Of a DNA stretch of 40,022 bases, positions 27,579 to 37,258 are shown piece by piece; the stretch's first letter is position 1, and each line of letters opens with the position of its first letter. The position numbers and the translations under genes were made by a program. Where the stretch lies: assembly GCA_030681635.1 (NCBI GenBank), contig JAUXRT010000757.1, forward strand, positions 1 through 40,022, given 5' to 3'. Source of the DNA: Reyranella sp. Lineage in GTDB: Bacteria; Pseudomonadota; Alphaproteobacteria; Reyranellales; Reyranellaceae. The notes below the pieces were generated by a model. That model was given only the letters and a program-made list of their open reading frames with translations, did no database searches and was not told the DNA's origin.

Positions 27579-28850
27579 ATGTCCAGGACGGTCTGCATTG
27601 TCAGCCCCGGCAATCTGGCGTCGAATCCCCGCCTGCTGAAGGAAGCGGATGCGCTGCACGGCGCGGGCTACGCCGTCACGGCCGTGGTGTGCGACTACAG
27701 CGCGGACCTGCGCAGCGCCGACGACGAGATCGCGGCCGGGGTGCCGTGGACCGTCGTGCGCGTGTCGCGGCCGCTCGGCGAGCGCGCGGTCACCCTGGCG
27801 ACGGGCCGGCTTGCGCGGATGGTCGCGGCGGTCGGCGCGGCTGTTCCGGTGGGCTTGGCCGCCCGCGCCAGCGGCGGGCCGGTCTCCACCCTGCGGCGCG
27901 CCGCACGCGGCATCACGGCCGACCTCTACATCGCCCACTATGTCGCGGGTCTGGCGGCCGTGGCGCCGGTGGCCGGGCGGCGCGGCGCGATGTTGGGCTT
28001 CGATGCCGAGGATTTCCATTCCGGCGAGGGCACCGGCGGCGCGGCCGAGGATTTCCGCATGAAGCTGATCGAAACGGTCGAGCGCGCTGCCTTGCCGTCA
28101 TGCGCCTACATCACGGCCGCGGCCCCGCTGATCGCGACGGCCTATGCCGGTCGCTACGGGGTCGCCCCGACCACGGTGTTGAACGTCTTTCCGCTCGGCA
28201 TGGCGCCGGCGGAGCCGTCGTCGGGCGCGGCGTCCGGCGCGGCGCCGCTTACACCGGGGCACCTCAAGGCCTACTGGTTCTCGCAGACGATCGGCCTCGA
28301 CCGGGGGTTGCAGCCCTTCCTGCAGGCGATGGCCCGCACGAAAAGCCGCGTCACGCTCGATATCCGCGGCGGCAACAAATGGGGCGACGGCGACCGGCTG
28401 ATGGCTTTGGCCCGGGAGCTGGGCATCGCCGATCGCGTCTGCCTCCTGCCGAAGGCGCCGCCCGATCAGATGGTGACCCTGGCGGCGGCGTACGATGTCG
28501 GCCTGTCCCTGGAGACGGACGTCAGCGAGAACCGCAGGATCTGTCTCCCCAACAAGATCTTCACCTATCTGTTGGCCGGGGTTCCCGCCGTGATGAGCGA
28601 TACGCCGGCGCAGCGCGCCCTTGCGCCCGACCTCGGCGCCGCTGCGATGCTGGTGTCGTTGGCCGATCCCGCGGCGATCGCGGCTGCGCTCGATGAGCTT
28701 GCCGGGGCGCCGCCGCGGTTGATGGAAGCGAAACGCGCGGCCTGGCGGCTTGGCCGTGAGCGCTATAATTGGGACGTGGAGAAGGACTTCCTGTTGAAGG
28801 CGGTCGACCGCGCCTTCACTCTTCGCGGACCCTGCAAGGCGGTGCGGTAG
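27579..28850 (+). CDS. Glycosyltransferase (GT-B fold, GT4-like)
   Basis: CIVSPGNLASNPRLLKEADALHGAGYAVTAV, FDAEDFHSGE, C-terminal CLPNKIFTYLLAGVPAVMSDTPAQRAL. Confidence 0.82.
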   Translation: MSRTVCIVSPGNLASNPRLLKEADALHGAGYAVTAVVCDYSADLRSADDEIAAGVPWTVVRVSRPLGERAVTLATGRLARMVAAVGAAVPVGLAARASGGPVSTLRRAARGITADLYIAHYVAGLAAVAPVAGRRGAMLGFDAEDFHSGEGTGGAAEDFRMKLIETVERAALPSCAYITAAAPLIATAYAGRYGVAPTTVLNVFPLGMAPAEPSSGAASGAAPLTPGHLKAYWFSQTIGLDRGLQPFLQAMARTKSRVTLDIRGGNKWGDGDRLMALARELGIADRVCLLPKAPPDQMVTLAAAYDVGLSLETDVSENRRICLPNKIFTYLLAGVPAVMSDTPAQRALAPDLGAAAMLVSLADPAAIAAALDELAGAPPRLMEAKRAAWRLGRERYNWDVEKDFLLKAVDRAFTLRGPCKAVR

Positions 28851-29896
28851 TGCGCCTGCTGATGACCGTGGATCCCGAGATCGAGGTGCCGCCGCTGACC
28901 TACGGTGGCATCGAACGCATCGTCGATGCGCTGGTGCGCCGGCTGCACGCCGAGGGCCATCACGTCGGCCTTGTCGCCAAGGCGGGCTCGACATGTCCGG
29001 CTGACGAGGTCTTTGCCTGGACGGGCGCGCGCTCGCAGTCGGTCCCGGACACGCTGGCCAACATGTGGACGTTGCGCCGGGTGGTGCGGGCTTTCCGTCC
29101 AGACGTGATCCACAGTTTTTCGCGCATCGCCTATCTGTTGCCGCACCTGTGCGGGCCGGTGCCCATCGCGATGTCGTATCAACGCGAACCCACGCCGCGC
29201 ACGGTCGGCCTGGCCGCCCGCCTGGCGGCACCCGATGTGCTGACGTTCACGGGCTGCAGCGACTACATCGCCGGCCGCGGCCGCCCGGCCGGCGGCGTAT
29301 GGCACGGCATCCCGAATTTTGCCGACACCGATGCGCTCACCTTCAGCCCCACAGTGCCGGCCGATGCGCCGCTGGTGTTCCTCAGCCGGATCGAAAGCAT
29401 CAAGGGCGCGCACTGGGCCATCGAGATCGCCCGTCGCACCGGGCAGCGCCTGGTCATCGCCGGCAATCATGCGGAGTCGGGCGAGGAGGGCGCCTACTGG
29501 CGCCAGCAGATCGAGCCGTGGATCGGACGCGACGGCATCGAATATGTCGGGCCCGTCGACGATGCCCAGAAGAACGCGCTGCTGGGCCGGGCGCGGGCCA
29601 TGGTGGTGCCGATCCAGTGGAACGAGCCGTTTGGCATCGTGTTCGCCGAAGCGCTCGCCTGCGGCACGCCGGTTATTTCCTGTCCGCGCGGCGCGCTGCC
29701 GGAGATCGTCCGCCCGGGCATCGACGGCTTCCTCATCGAGAGCATCGAGGAAGGCTGTGCTGCTGTGGCGAAGCTCGGCACGATCGACCGCGCCGCCTGC
29801 CGGCACCGGGCGGAGGAGCATTTTTCGGCGCGGGCCGTGGTGGCGCGCTATCAGCAACTGTACGCCGGCATGCGCCTGAAACTGGAACGCCGATGA
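28850..29896 (+). CDS. Glycosyltransferase family 4 protein (GTG start)
   Basis: VRLLMTVDPEIEVPPLTYGGIERIVDALVRRLHAEGHHVGLVA; VVPIQWNEPFGIVFAEALACGTPVISCPRGALPEIV. Confidence 0.92.
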   Translation: MRLLMTVDPEIEVPPLTYGGIERIVDALVRRLHAEGHHVGLVAKAGSTCPADEVFAWTGARSQSVPDTLANMWTLRRVVRAFRPDVIHSFSRIAYLLPHLCGPVPIAMSYQREPTPRTVGLAARLAAPDVLTFTGCSDYIAGRGRPAGGVWHGIPNFADTDALTFSPTVPADAPLVFLSRIESIKGAHWAIEIARRTGQRLVIAGNHAESGEEGAYWRQQIEPWIGRDGIEYVGPVDDAQKNALLGRARAMVVPIQWNEPFGIVFAEALACGTPVISCPRGALPEIVRPGIDGFLIESIEEGCAAVAKLGTIDRAACRHRAEEHFSARAVVARYQQLYAGMRLKLERR

Positions 29897-31188
29897 CCCG
29901 CCGCGTTGCCCTGGTGAGCGGCCACTTCTTCCCGAGCAATCTGGTCGGCGCCCAGCGTGCGCGGCTTTGGGCGCAGTATCTGCCCGAGTTCGGCTGGGAA
30001 CCGGTCGTGGTTGCGGGCGATCCGGAGCAGTATGAGGAGCGGCCCGATCCCGAACTCCTGCGTCTTCTTCCGCCGGAGCTACGGATCGTTCACGCCGCGA
30101 CCCTGTCGACACGGCCGGTCCGCCTGGTGGGCGACATCGGCGTGCGCTCTTTCTGGGGCTGCTACCGGGCGCTTTCGGCCTTGGCGGCCGCCCGCGAGGT
30201 CGACTTCATTCATGTCATCATCCCGTCCAACTTCCTGGGCCCGGTCGGCCGCCTCGTCCATCGGCGCTACGGCGTGCCTTACGGCATCGACTACGTGGAC
30301 CCTTGGGTGAACAAATGGCCTGGCATCGAGCGGCCCTTCAGCCGCGCCTGGGGCTCGTACCATCTCGCCCGCTGGCTCGAGCCCTGGGCAGTACGGGATG
30401 CAGCGCTGATCACCGGCGTCGCGCCCGGCTACGTCTCGGGCATGCTGGAACGCAATCCCGAGGTGGCCAGGAACGCCGAGCTTGCCTACATGCCGTTCGG
30501 CATCGCGCCCGAGGATTTCGCGCCGGTCCGCGACATGCATCGCGCGCCCTTTCTGTTCGCCCCCGAGGATGGCTGCTTTCACATGATCTACGGCGGCGCT
30601 CTGCTGCCCGCGGGCCTGGTCGTTCTCGATGCCTTCCTGTCCGGCCTGCGCGTGTTGCGCGAGACGGCGCCCCGCCTGGCGGCGCGACTGCGCGTGCATT
30701 TCACCGGCACCGGCACCTCGCCGGACGACCCGAACGGCTTCCAGGTGATGCCACGCGCCCAACGTCTCGGCGTGGCGGAAATGGTCCGGGAGAATCCGCC
30801 TCGCATCGGCTATGTCGACATGCTCAACCACCTGATGCAGAGCAATGCGGTCCTGGTGCTGGGCTCGACCGAGCCTCACTACTCGCCGTCGAAAGTGTTT
30901 CAGGGAATGCTGTCACGCCGGCCGGTCTTTGCGCTCCTGCACGAAGAGAGCACGGCGGTGGCCATGATCCGCGCGGCGCAGGCGGGCCGGGTGACGACCC
31001 TCACGGAAGAGGCGCTGCCCAGCCCGGAGATCATTGCAGCGGCACTCCGCGCCTTCGTCGAGGAAAGCGCCGCCTTCGATCCCGACAGGGTCGACCGGTC
31101 GGGCTTCGAGGAATTTTCCGCGCGCCATTCGGCCCGTGTTCTGGCCGCGGCGCTCGACCGCGCCTCTGCGCGGCATCCGTCGAGCTGA
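29893..31188 (+). CDS. Glycosyltransferase-like protein (divergent GT-B)
   Basis: VALVSGHFFPSNLVGAQRARLWAQYLPEFGWEPVVVAGDP; YGIDYVDPWVNKWPG; C-terminal YSPSKVFQGMLSRRPVFALLHEES. Confidence 0.75.
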   Translation: MTRRVALVSGHFFPSNLVGAQRARLWAQYLPEFGWEPVVVAGDPEQYEERPDPELLRLLPPELRIVHAATLSTRPVRLVGDIGVRSFWGCYRALSALAAAREVDFIHVIIPSNFLGPVGRLVHRRYGVPYGIDYVDPWVNKWPGIERPFSRAWGSYHLARWLEPWAVRDAALITGVAPGYVSGMLERNPEVARNAELAYMPFGIAPEDFAPVRDMHRAPFLFAPEDGCFHMIYGGALLPAGLVVLDAFLSGLRVLRETAPRLAARLRVHFTGTGTSPDDPNGFQVMPRAQRLGVAEMVRENPPRIGYVDMLNHLMQSNAVLVLGSTEPHYSPSKVFQGMLSRRPVFALLHEESTAVAMIRAAQAGRVTTLTEEALPSPEIIAAALRAFVEESAAFDPDRVDRSGFEEFSARHSARVLAAALDRASARHPSS

Positions 31189-31195
31189 GGGCGCC

Positions 31196-32359
31196 TTGCG
31201 CATCGGGTTCCTGATCAGCCATCCGATCCAGTACTTCGCGCCGCTCTTTCGCGAGCTCGCCAAGCACTGCGACCTGACCGTGTTCTACGCCCATCGCCAG
31301 ACGGCCGAGCAGCAGGCCCGCGCCGGGTTCGACGTCGCCTTCGAATGGGACGTCGATCTCCTGTCGGGCTACCACAGCAAGTTCCTGCGCAACGTGGCGC
31401 GGGCGCCGTCGACCGACCGGTTCTTCGGCTGCGACACGCCCGAGATCGCCGGGGAAATCGCCAATGGGGGATTCGACGGCTTCGTCGTGCCGGGATGGGC
31501 GCTTCGCACCTACTGGCAGGCGATCGAGGCCTGCCGGCGCGCCGGCGTTCCGGTGTTTGCGCGGGGAGATTCCCAACTCGTCGGACCGCGAAGCGGGGCG
31601 GTCCGGCTGGCAAAGGCCATCGCCTTCCGCGGCGTCCTGCGTCGGTTCGACGGCTTCCTCTATGTCGGGCAGAGGAACCGTGACTATCTCCTGCACTACG
31701 GCGCGCCCCCGCAGCGGCTGTTCTTCTCGCCGCATTGCGTCGACAACGACGCCTTCAGGGCAGCCAGCGAGGCCGCCGGCCGCGACCGCCTGAAGCGCGA
31801 TCCGGCGTCGGCCCGGCGCGTGCTGTTCGTGGGCAAGCTGATCGAGCGCAAGCGGCCCTTCGACCTTCTGCAGGCGGCGGCACGGCTGGCGGCGGACGGC
31901 CGTCCCGTCGACCTGGCCTTCGCCGGATCCGGCGAGCAGCAGGACGCGCTCGCCGCGGCGGCGGCTTCATCGGGCGTGCGCGCGCACTTCCACGGCTTCG
32001 TCAATCAAAGCGAACTGCCCGCCATCTACGCGGCGGCCGATGTCATCGTCCTGCCGTCCGACGGGCGCGAGACCTGGGGACTGGTCGTCAACGAAGCCAT
32101 GGCCTGCGGCGTGCCGGCGGTGGTTTCCGACGCCGTCGGCTGCGGCCCGGATTTGATCGAAACAGGGCTCACGGGAGCGGTTTTTCCACTCGGCAATGTC
32201 GCGGCTCTGGCCGACGGGATCGGCAAGGTCCTGGCCTTCGACCCTGTCCGGACCCGGCAGGCCCTGGCGAAGCGGATGGAAACCTACTCGCCAGCGCAGG
32301 CCGCCCAAGGTATTGCAGGCGCGGCAAGTGCCTTGACGTCCCGAAGCAGGGCAGAATGA
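31196..32359 (+). CDS. Glycosyltransferase family 4 protein (probable TTG start)
   Basis: LRIGFLISHPIQYFAPLFRELAKHCDLTVFYAHRQ; LFVGKLIERKRPFDLLQAA; VLPSDGRETWGLVVNEAMACGVPAVVSDAVG. Confidence 0.9.
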   Translation: MRIGFLISHPIQYFAPLFRELAKHCDLTVFYAHRQTAEQQARAGFDVAFEWDVDLLSGYHSKFLRNVARAPSTDRFFGCDTPEIAGEIANGGFDGFVVPGWALRTYWQAIEACRRAGVPVFARGDSQLVGPRSGAVRLAKAIAFRGVLRRFDGFLYVGQRNRDYLLHYGAPPQRLFFSPHCVDNDAFRAASEAAGRDRLKRDPASARRVLFVGKLIERKRPFDLLQAAARLAADGRPVDLAFAGSGEQQDALAAAAASSGVRAHFHGFVNQSELPAIYAAADVIVLPSDGRETWGLVVNEAMACGVPAVVSDAVGCGPDLIETGLTGAVFPLGNVAALADGIGKVLAFDPVRTRQALAKRMETYSPAQAAQGIAGAASALTSRSRAE

Positions 32360-32384
32360 AACGCTATCCAGTGCGAGACCACTC

Positions 32385-33869
32385 GTGGTGACCGTAAATT
32401 CCCGCGTTCGTGCGCGGGCCCCGACACCCCCCATGGTGCTGGACTACGGCTTTCTGCGCCGCGCGTCTTTCATCATGGGATTGCTGCTGCTGCTGATCTC
32501 GCCGTTTTCGCTCGACCCGCTGGCGCTGGCGATCGGCGGTTTCGTGCCCTGGCTCACCCTCAGCATCGTGGCCAAGCCGACGATGCCGGCCGCGGTGGTC
32601 TACATTTTCCTCTGGCAGTGGTCCCAGGCCTACGCCCGCGTCCTGCAGTCGATGGTCGACGGCGAGGCGCTGGGCGCCGGCGCCTTCGGTTCCGGTGTGG
32701 TCAGTGCCTACTGGTACATGCTCGCGAGCCTCGTGGTCCTGGCCTGCGTGTTTCGCGCCATGCTCGGCGGCATTCCCGCGCCGACGCCGGAAGACGAGAA
32801 CGCCCATCGCGAATGGCGGCCGTTGGACCTTTTCATGCTTTATTGCGCAACGCTGGTCCTGGCGGTCGCCTGTACCTACGCGAGCCGCGCCATTCCCGGC
32901 CTCACCCAGCAGTTCGAGGCGGTGTCGCGCCTCAAGATCGTGGCCGAGTTCCTGCTGTTCGTCACCGTCCTGTCGACCGGCCGCGGCGGCAAGTTCATGC
33001 TGGCGGCGGTTCTGGTCGAGATCCTGATCGGCTTCAGCGGCCTGCTGTCGGATTTTCGCGGCGTGTTCGTGTATCTGCTGATCGCGGCAATCGCCTCGCG
33101 TCTGGCGTTGCGCATCGGGTCGATCCTCGGCGGCATCCTGTGGCTCACCGTCCTGATGACGCTGGCGCTGTTCTGGACCGCGGTGAAGATGGACTATCGC
33201 GACTTCGCGACCGGCGGCGAGGAATCGCAGCACATCAGCGTGCCGCTGTCCGATCGACTGGCCTATCTCGGTTCGGCAGCCATCTCGCCGGGAAACATCG
33301 ACTGGGCAGACGCCTCCTACGCACTGCTCAGCCGTTTCGCCTACGTGGATATTTTCGGATCGGTGATCGACTATCAGCACATGGCTCGCGAAGGGGCCCC
33401 GCCTGCGCGGCAATGGCAGGCCGCCTTCGATCACGTCTTCAGGCCGCGCATCTTCTTTCCCGACAAGGCGTCGCTCTCCGACAGCGAGGTCTTCGCTCGC
33501 CTGACCGGCGCCGATCCGCTCGAGGTCATCCGTGGCACCACGTCGATCAGCGTCGGCTACATGGCGGAGAATTACGCCGACCTGGGATTCCCGGGAATGC
33601 TGCTGGGCATGGCGGGGGTGGGGCTGATGATAGCCGCCGTCATCCGTCACTTCATGAAATCGCGGCTGCCATGGATGGTGCGTCAGGGCATCGTGCTGGC
33701 GTTCGTCTACAACGTGGCGGGCTCGGGAGTCGAAATGTCCCTGCCCAAGATGTTCGGCGCGACCATCATGTTTTTCCTCGTCTACTGGGCGTTGGCGAAA
33801 TACGCACTGCCGATCGGCCTCAGATGGCTCTACGCCCGCTCCGGCGGGGCCCAGCCGCAGCAGACCTGA
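32385..33869 (+). CDS. Multi-TM O-antigen polymerase-like (Wzy-type) hypothetical protein
   Basis: About 495 aa with many TM segments, located between GT genes; DFRGVFVYLLIA, SVGYMAENYADLGFPGMLLGM resemble oligosaccharide repeat-unit polymerases. Confidence 0.65.
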   Translation: MVTVNSRVRARAPTPPMVLDYGFLRRASFIMGLLLLLISPFSLDPLALAIGGFVPWLTLSIVAKPTMPAAVVYIFLWQWSQAYARVLQSMVDGEALGAGAFGSGVVSAYWYMLASLVVLACVFRAMLGGIPAPTPEDENAHREWRPLDLFMLYCATLVLAVACTYASRAIPGLTQQFEAVSRLKIVAEFLLFVTVLSTGRGGKFMLAAVLVEILIGFSGLLSDFRGVFVYLLIAAIASRLALRIGSILGGILWLTVLMTLALFWTAVKMDYRDFATGGEESQHISVPLSDRLAYLGSAAISPGNIDWADASYALLSRFAYVDIFGSVIDYQHMAREGAPPARQWQAAFDHVFRPRIFFPDKASLSDSEVFARLTGADPLEVIRGTTSISVGYMAENYADLGFPGMLLGMAGVGLMIAAVIRHFMKSRLPWMVRQGIVLAFVYNVAGSGVEMSLPKMFGATIMFFLVYWALAKYALPIGLRWLYARSGGAQPQQT

Positions 33870-33885
33870 CCGCGGCCGGCCGTCC

Positions 33886-35085
33886 TTGCGCCTGCTTCAC
33901 GTCGTACCGACCTATCTGCCCGCCCTCCGATACGGCGGCCCGATCCGCACGGTCCATGCTCTGTGTCGCGAGCTTGCGGCGCTCGGCCACGACGTTCACG
34001 TCTTCACGACGAATGTCGACGGCGATGGCGACAGTGCGGTGCCACTGCTGAGCCCGGTCGATCTCGAGGGCGTCAAGGTGACGTACTTTCCGAGCCGACT
34101 GCTGCGCCGCCTGTACTGGTCGCCGCCGATGGCGCGCGCGCTGGCGCGGCAGATCGCGGGCTTCGACGCCGTTCATCTCCACGCCGTCTATCTGTGGCCG
34201 ATCTGGGCCGGCGCCCGGGCTGCGCGGGCGCACCGGGTACCGTATGTGATATCGCCGCGCGGCATGCTGGTGCCCGAGCTGATGCGCCGCAAGAGTCGCT
34301 GGGTGAAGGCGGCGTGGATTGCCCTGGCAGAGCGCGCCAACCTGGAAGGCGCCGCCGCCATTGCCGCCACGTCGGCGGTCGAGGCGGGACATATCGCGGG
34401 ATTCGGCTGGAAGCTGCCGCCCATCGCCACGATCCCCCATGGCGTCGACGACCCGCCGGCACCTTCGGATGCGCCGCTGTCGGCCGATGTGGCGGCCGCC
34501 GTCGGCGGCAGCGCGCCGATGCTCGCGTTGATCCTGGCGCTCGGTCGCATCAGCTGGGAGAAGGGGCTCGACCGGTTGATCGCCGCCCTGCCGCTGGCGC
34601 CTGAGGCGCGCGTCGTGATCGCCGGCGACGATGCCGACGGACATGCCGCCTTCCTGGCGGCCGAGGCAGAGCGATTCGGCGTTTCGGGACGCGTGACGAT
34701 CCTCGCCCGGCATGTCGCGGGCGCCGACAAGGAGGCGCTGTTCGCAGCGGCGCGGGTATTTGCCATGACATCGCTGTCGGAGAATTTCGGCCTCGCGGCC
34801 TTCGAGGCGATGCGCCGCGGGGTTCCGGTTCTGACGACGGCCGATGTCGGCATGTCGGAGATCGTCCGGGACGCCCAGGCCGGCCTGGTTGTCGACCCCG
34901 CGCCAGCCGCCATTGCCGGCGGGCTGAACGCACTGCTCGCGGATGCCGCGCAGAGCCGGATCATGGGCGAGAGCGGCCGGGCCGTCGTCGTCGAGCAATA
35001 TGGCTGGCCGACGATCGCGCGCCGGATGGAGACGCTCTACCGCTCGATCAGTCGCGCGGGTCGTTCCGGGGATACCGGCGCATGA
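33886..35085 (+). CDS. Glycosyltransferase family 4 protein (TTG start)
   Basis: RLLHVVPTYLPALRYGGPIRTVHALCRELAALGHDVHVFTTNVDG; VISPRGMLVPELM; LALGRISWEKGLDRLIAAL; SLSENFGLAAFEAMRRGVPVLTT. Confidence 0.93.
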   Translation: MRLLHVVPTYLPALRYGGPIRTVHALCRELAALGHDVHVFTTNVDGDGDSAVPLLSPVDLEGVKVTYFPSRLLRRLYWSPPMARALARQIAGFDAVHLHAVYLWPIWAGARAARAHRVPYVISPRGMLVPELMRRKSRWVKAAWIALAERANLEGAAAIAATSAVEAGHIAGFGWKLPPIATIPHGVDDPPAPSDAPLSADVAAAVGGSAPMLALILALGRISWEKGLDRLIAALPLAPEARVVIAGDDADGHAAFLAAEAERFGVSGRVTILARHVAGADKEALFAAARVFAMTSLSENFGLAAFEAMRRGVPVLTTADVGMSEIVRDAQAGLVVDPAPAAIAGGLNALLADAAQSRIMGESGRAVVVEQYGWPTIARRMETLYRSISRAGRSGDTGA

Positions 35086-36230
35086 GCGATCTGCTGGAGC
35101 ACAGTCCGTTCGACCTCGCATCGGAGCGCCGGATTGTCATCATTGCCGACTGGTTGCCGCCGGATTTCGGCGCGGTCGGCCAATACATGCAGATGCGTGC
35201 GCGCGTCCTGGCCGAGCAGGGACACGAGGTGACGCTGATCGGCCTGTCCTCGGGCGAAGGTTCGACCCGGCAGGAGACGCGGGGCAGGGGCGCTTTGACC
35301 GAGATCCGGCTGTCGACCCGCCCGGTGCCGCGCCGCTCTTTCCTGGCACGCCTGCTGTGGACGGCCAGCACCAACCTGCGCCTGGTCGCGGCCGGCTTTC
35401 GCGCCTTGCGGGCGGCCGACGGCATCCTGTTCACCGGATCGCCGCCACTGCTCATCCATCTGTTGGCGCCACTCAAGCCGCTGTGGCGCGGGCGTCTGGT
35501 CTATCGCATCACCGATTTTCATCCTGAGTGCCTGATCGCGGCGCGCGATCGTCCGTCGTCGGCGCTCGGTCTGCTGCTCGGGCTGACGAATTTCTGGCGT
35601 CGACGGATCGGCGGCTTCGAAGTGCTCGGCCTCGACCAGCTGAAGCGCCTGCGGGAAACCGGAGTCCGCGAGGATCGGATCGCCCTCGTGCGCGACGGCT
35701 CACCTGTGTCGTTCGGCAAAGACATTGTGGCCGAACCGCTGCCGGCCGACCTCAAGGGCTACTGCGTGTTGCTGTATGCCGGCAATTTCGGTGTGGCGCA
35801 CGATGTCGAGACAGTCGCCGAAGGCTACAGGCTCCATCATCGCACCGGCACCGGCAGGGTGCGTCTGTGGCTGAGCGCGACGGGGGCCGGTGCCGACGAG
35901 CTTGTCGCGCGCTTCACAGAGCAGGGCCTTCTGTTCCACAAATCCCAACCGGTTCCCCTGGAGCGGTTGGCCGGGCTATTGCGTGCGCCGGATGCGCATC
36001 TCGTGACCTTGAAGGATGCGTTCGTCGGTTTCGTGATGCCGTCCAAGATCTATGCCTGCATCGAGTCCGGCAAGCCGGTGCTCTTCGTCGGCAGCGCGGA
36101 TTCCGACGTCGATTTGCTGGCGCGCGCGGCGGAGCCCGGTGGCTATTGGCGTGTCGCGAGCGGCGACGCCGCGGGCTTTGCCGCCGCGCTGGAACGGCTT
36201 GCCGACCGGACGGCGGAGGCTCGTCGGTAG
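35082..36230 (+). CDS. Glycosyltransferase (WbuB/GT4-like)
   Basis: VIIADWLPPDFGAVGQYMQMRARVLAEQGHEVTLIG; FTGSPPLLIHLLAPLKPLWRGRLVYRITDFHPE; ATGA overlap with the previous gene. Confidence 0.83.
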   Translation: MSDLLEHSPFDLASERRIVIIADWLPPDFGAVGQYMQMRARVLAEQGHEVTLIGLSSGEGSTRQETRGRGALTEIRLSTRPVPRRSFLARLLWTASTNLRLVAAGFRALRAADGILFTGSPPLLIHLLAPLKPLWRGRLVYRITDFHPECLIAARDRPSSALGLLLGLTNFWRRRIGGFEVLGLDQLKRLRETGVREDRIALVRDGSPVSFGKDIVAEPLPADLKGYCVLLYAGNFGVAHDVETVAEGYRLHHRTGTGRVRLWLSATGAGADELVARFTEQGLLFHKSQPVPLERLAGLLRAPDAHLVTLKDAFVGFVMPSKIYACIESGKPVLFVGSADSDVDLLARAAEPGGYWRVASGDAAGFAAALERLADRTAEARR

Positions 36231-36249
36231 CGCGCTTCGCGCGGGGGGC

Positions 36250-37140
36250 TCAACCTCGTCCGCGACGCTGCGCGAAGATTGCTTCCACGACGTTGCGCGT
36301 CCTCGTCTGCCAGGGAAGCGCCCGAACACCGAAGACCGACGCGAAAAGATCGCTGTTCAGCCGGGAGTTGCGCGGACGGCGCGCCGGTGTCGGATAGTCT
36401 TCCGTCGTAGTGGCTTTCAAGACGGGATGCTTGCCGGTGAAGGCAGCCTGCGCCGCGACTATTTCCTCGGCAAACTCGAACCAGGTCGCATCGCCCTGGC
36501 CTGCGAAGTGGTAGGTCCCCCAACAGGTGTCGTTCCCCGACGTTTTTTCGGCGGCGGCGAGGAGCGCCTCCGCGAGGTCGGCCGTGCCGGTCGGATTGCC
36601 CACCTGGTCGTTGACCACTCCCCAGCCTTCCCGGGTGGCCGCGAGGTCCAGCATGGTCTTGAGGAAGTTGCGGCCGTAGACGCCGTAGACCCACGCCGTC
36701 CTGACGATGATGTGGCGATCCTGAATGCTCCGGATCGCCCTTTCGCCGGCTTCCTTGGAGAGACCATAGACCCCCAGCGGCATGACGGGATCCGTTTCGA
36801 CGTAGGCCGAGGGTTTGCTGCCATCGAAGACGTAGTCGGTGGAGACATGGATCAACGGTATGCCGGCATCCGCCGATGCCTGCGCCAGCATTGCCGGGCC
36901 GTCGCAGTTCGCCAGCTGCGCCAGGCCGGCTTCCTTCTCGGCCTGATCCACTTTCGTATAGGCCGCGGCATTGACGATGATGGACGGGCTTGAGCCTTCG
37001 ATCGCTGCCCGGATCTGGCCGGGGTTGGCAAGATCGCATTGGCGCCGTGTCATCAGCGTGGTCGCGATGCCACGCACCGCACACAAGGCCGCCAGTTCCT
37101 GGCCCAGTTGACCTTGCGCACCCAAGACAAGCAATTTCAT
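36250..37140 (-). CDS. rfbD: dTDP-4-dehydrorhamnose reductase
   Basis: MKLLVLGAQGQLGQELAAL, NAAAYTKVDQAE, HVSTDYVFDGSKPSAYVETDPVMPLGVYGLSKEAGE, RTAWVYGVYGRNFLKTML. Confidence 0.95.
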   Translation of the reverse strand: MKLLVLGAQGQLGQELAALCAVRGIATTLMTRRQCDLANPGQIRAAIEGSSPSIIVNAAAYTKVDQAEKEAGLAQLANCDGPAMLAQASADAGIPLIHVSTDYVFDGSKPSAYVETDPVMPLGVYGLSKEAGERAIRSIQDRHIIVRTAWVYGVYGRNFLKTMLDLAATREGWGVVNDQVGNPTGTADLAEALLAAAEKTSGNDTCWGTYHFAGQGDATWFEFAEEIVAAQAAFTGKHPVLKATTTEDYPTPARRPRNSRLNSDLFASVFGVRALPWQTRTRNVVEAIFAQRRGRG

Positions 37141-37258
37141 GTCGACTTCTTCGCGTTACCAAGTGAACGGCGTTGGCTGCAACATTGAGAACATTGGCCT
37201 TTTAAGATAAGCTGCGCCACTTGGTCTCGAACTCCACTAGAGACGGCCAGGGGCATCC

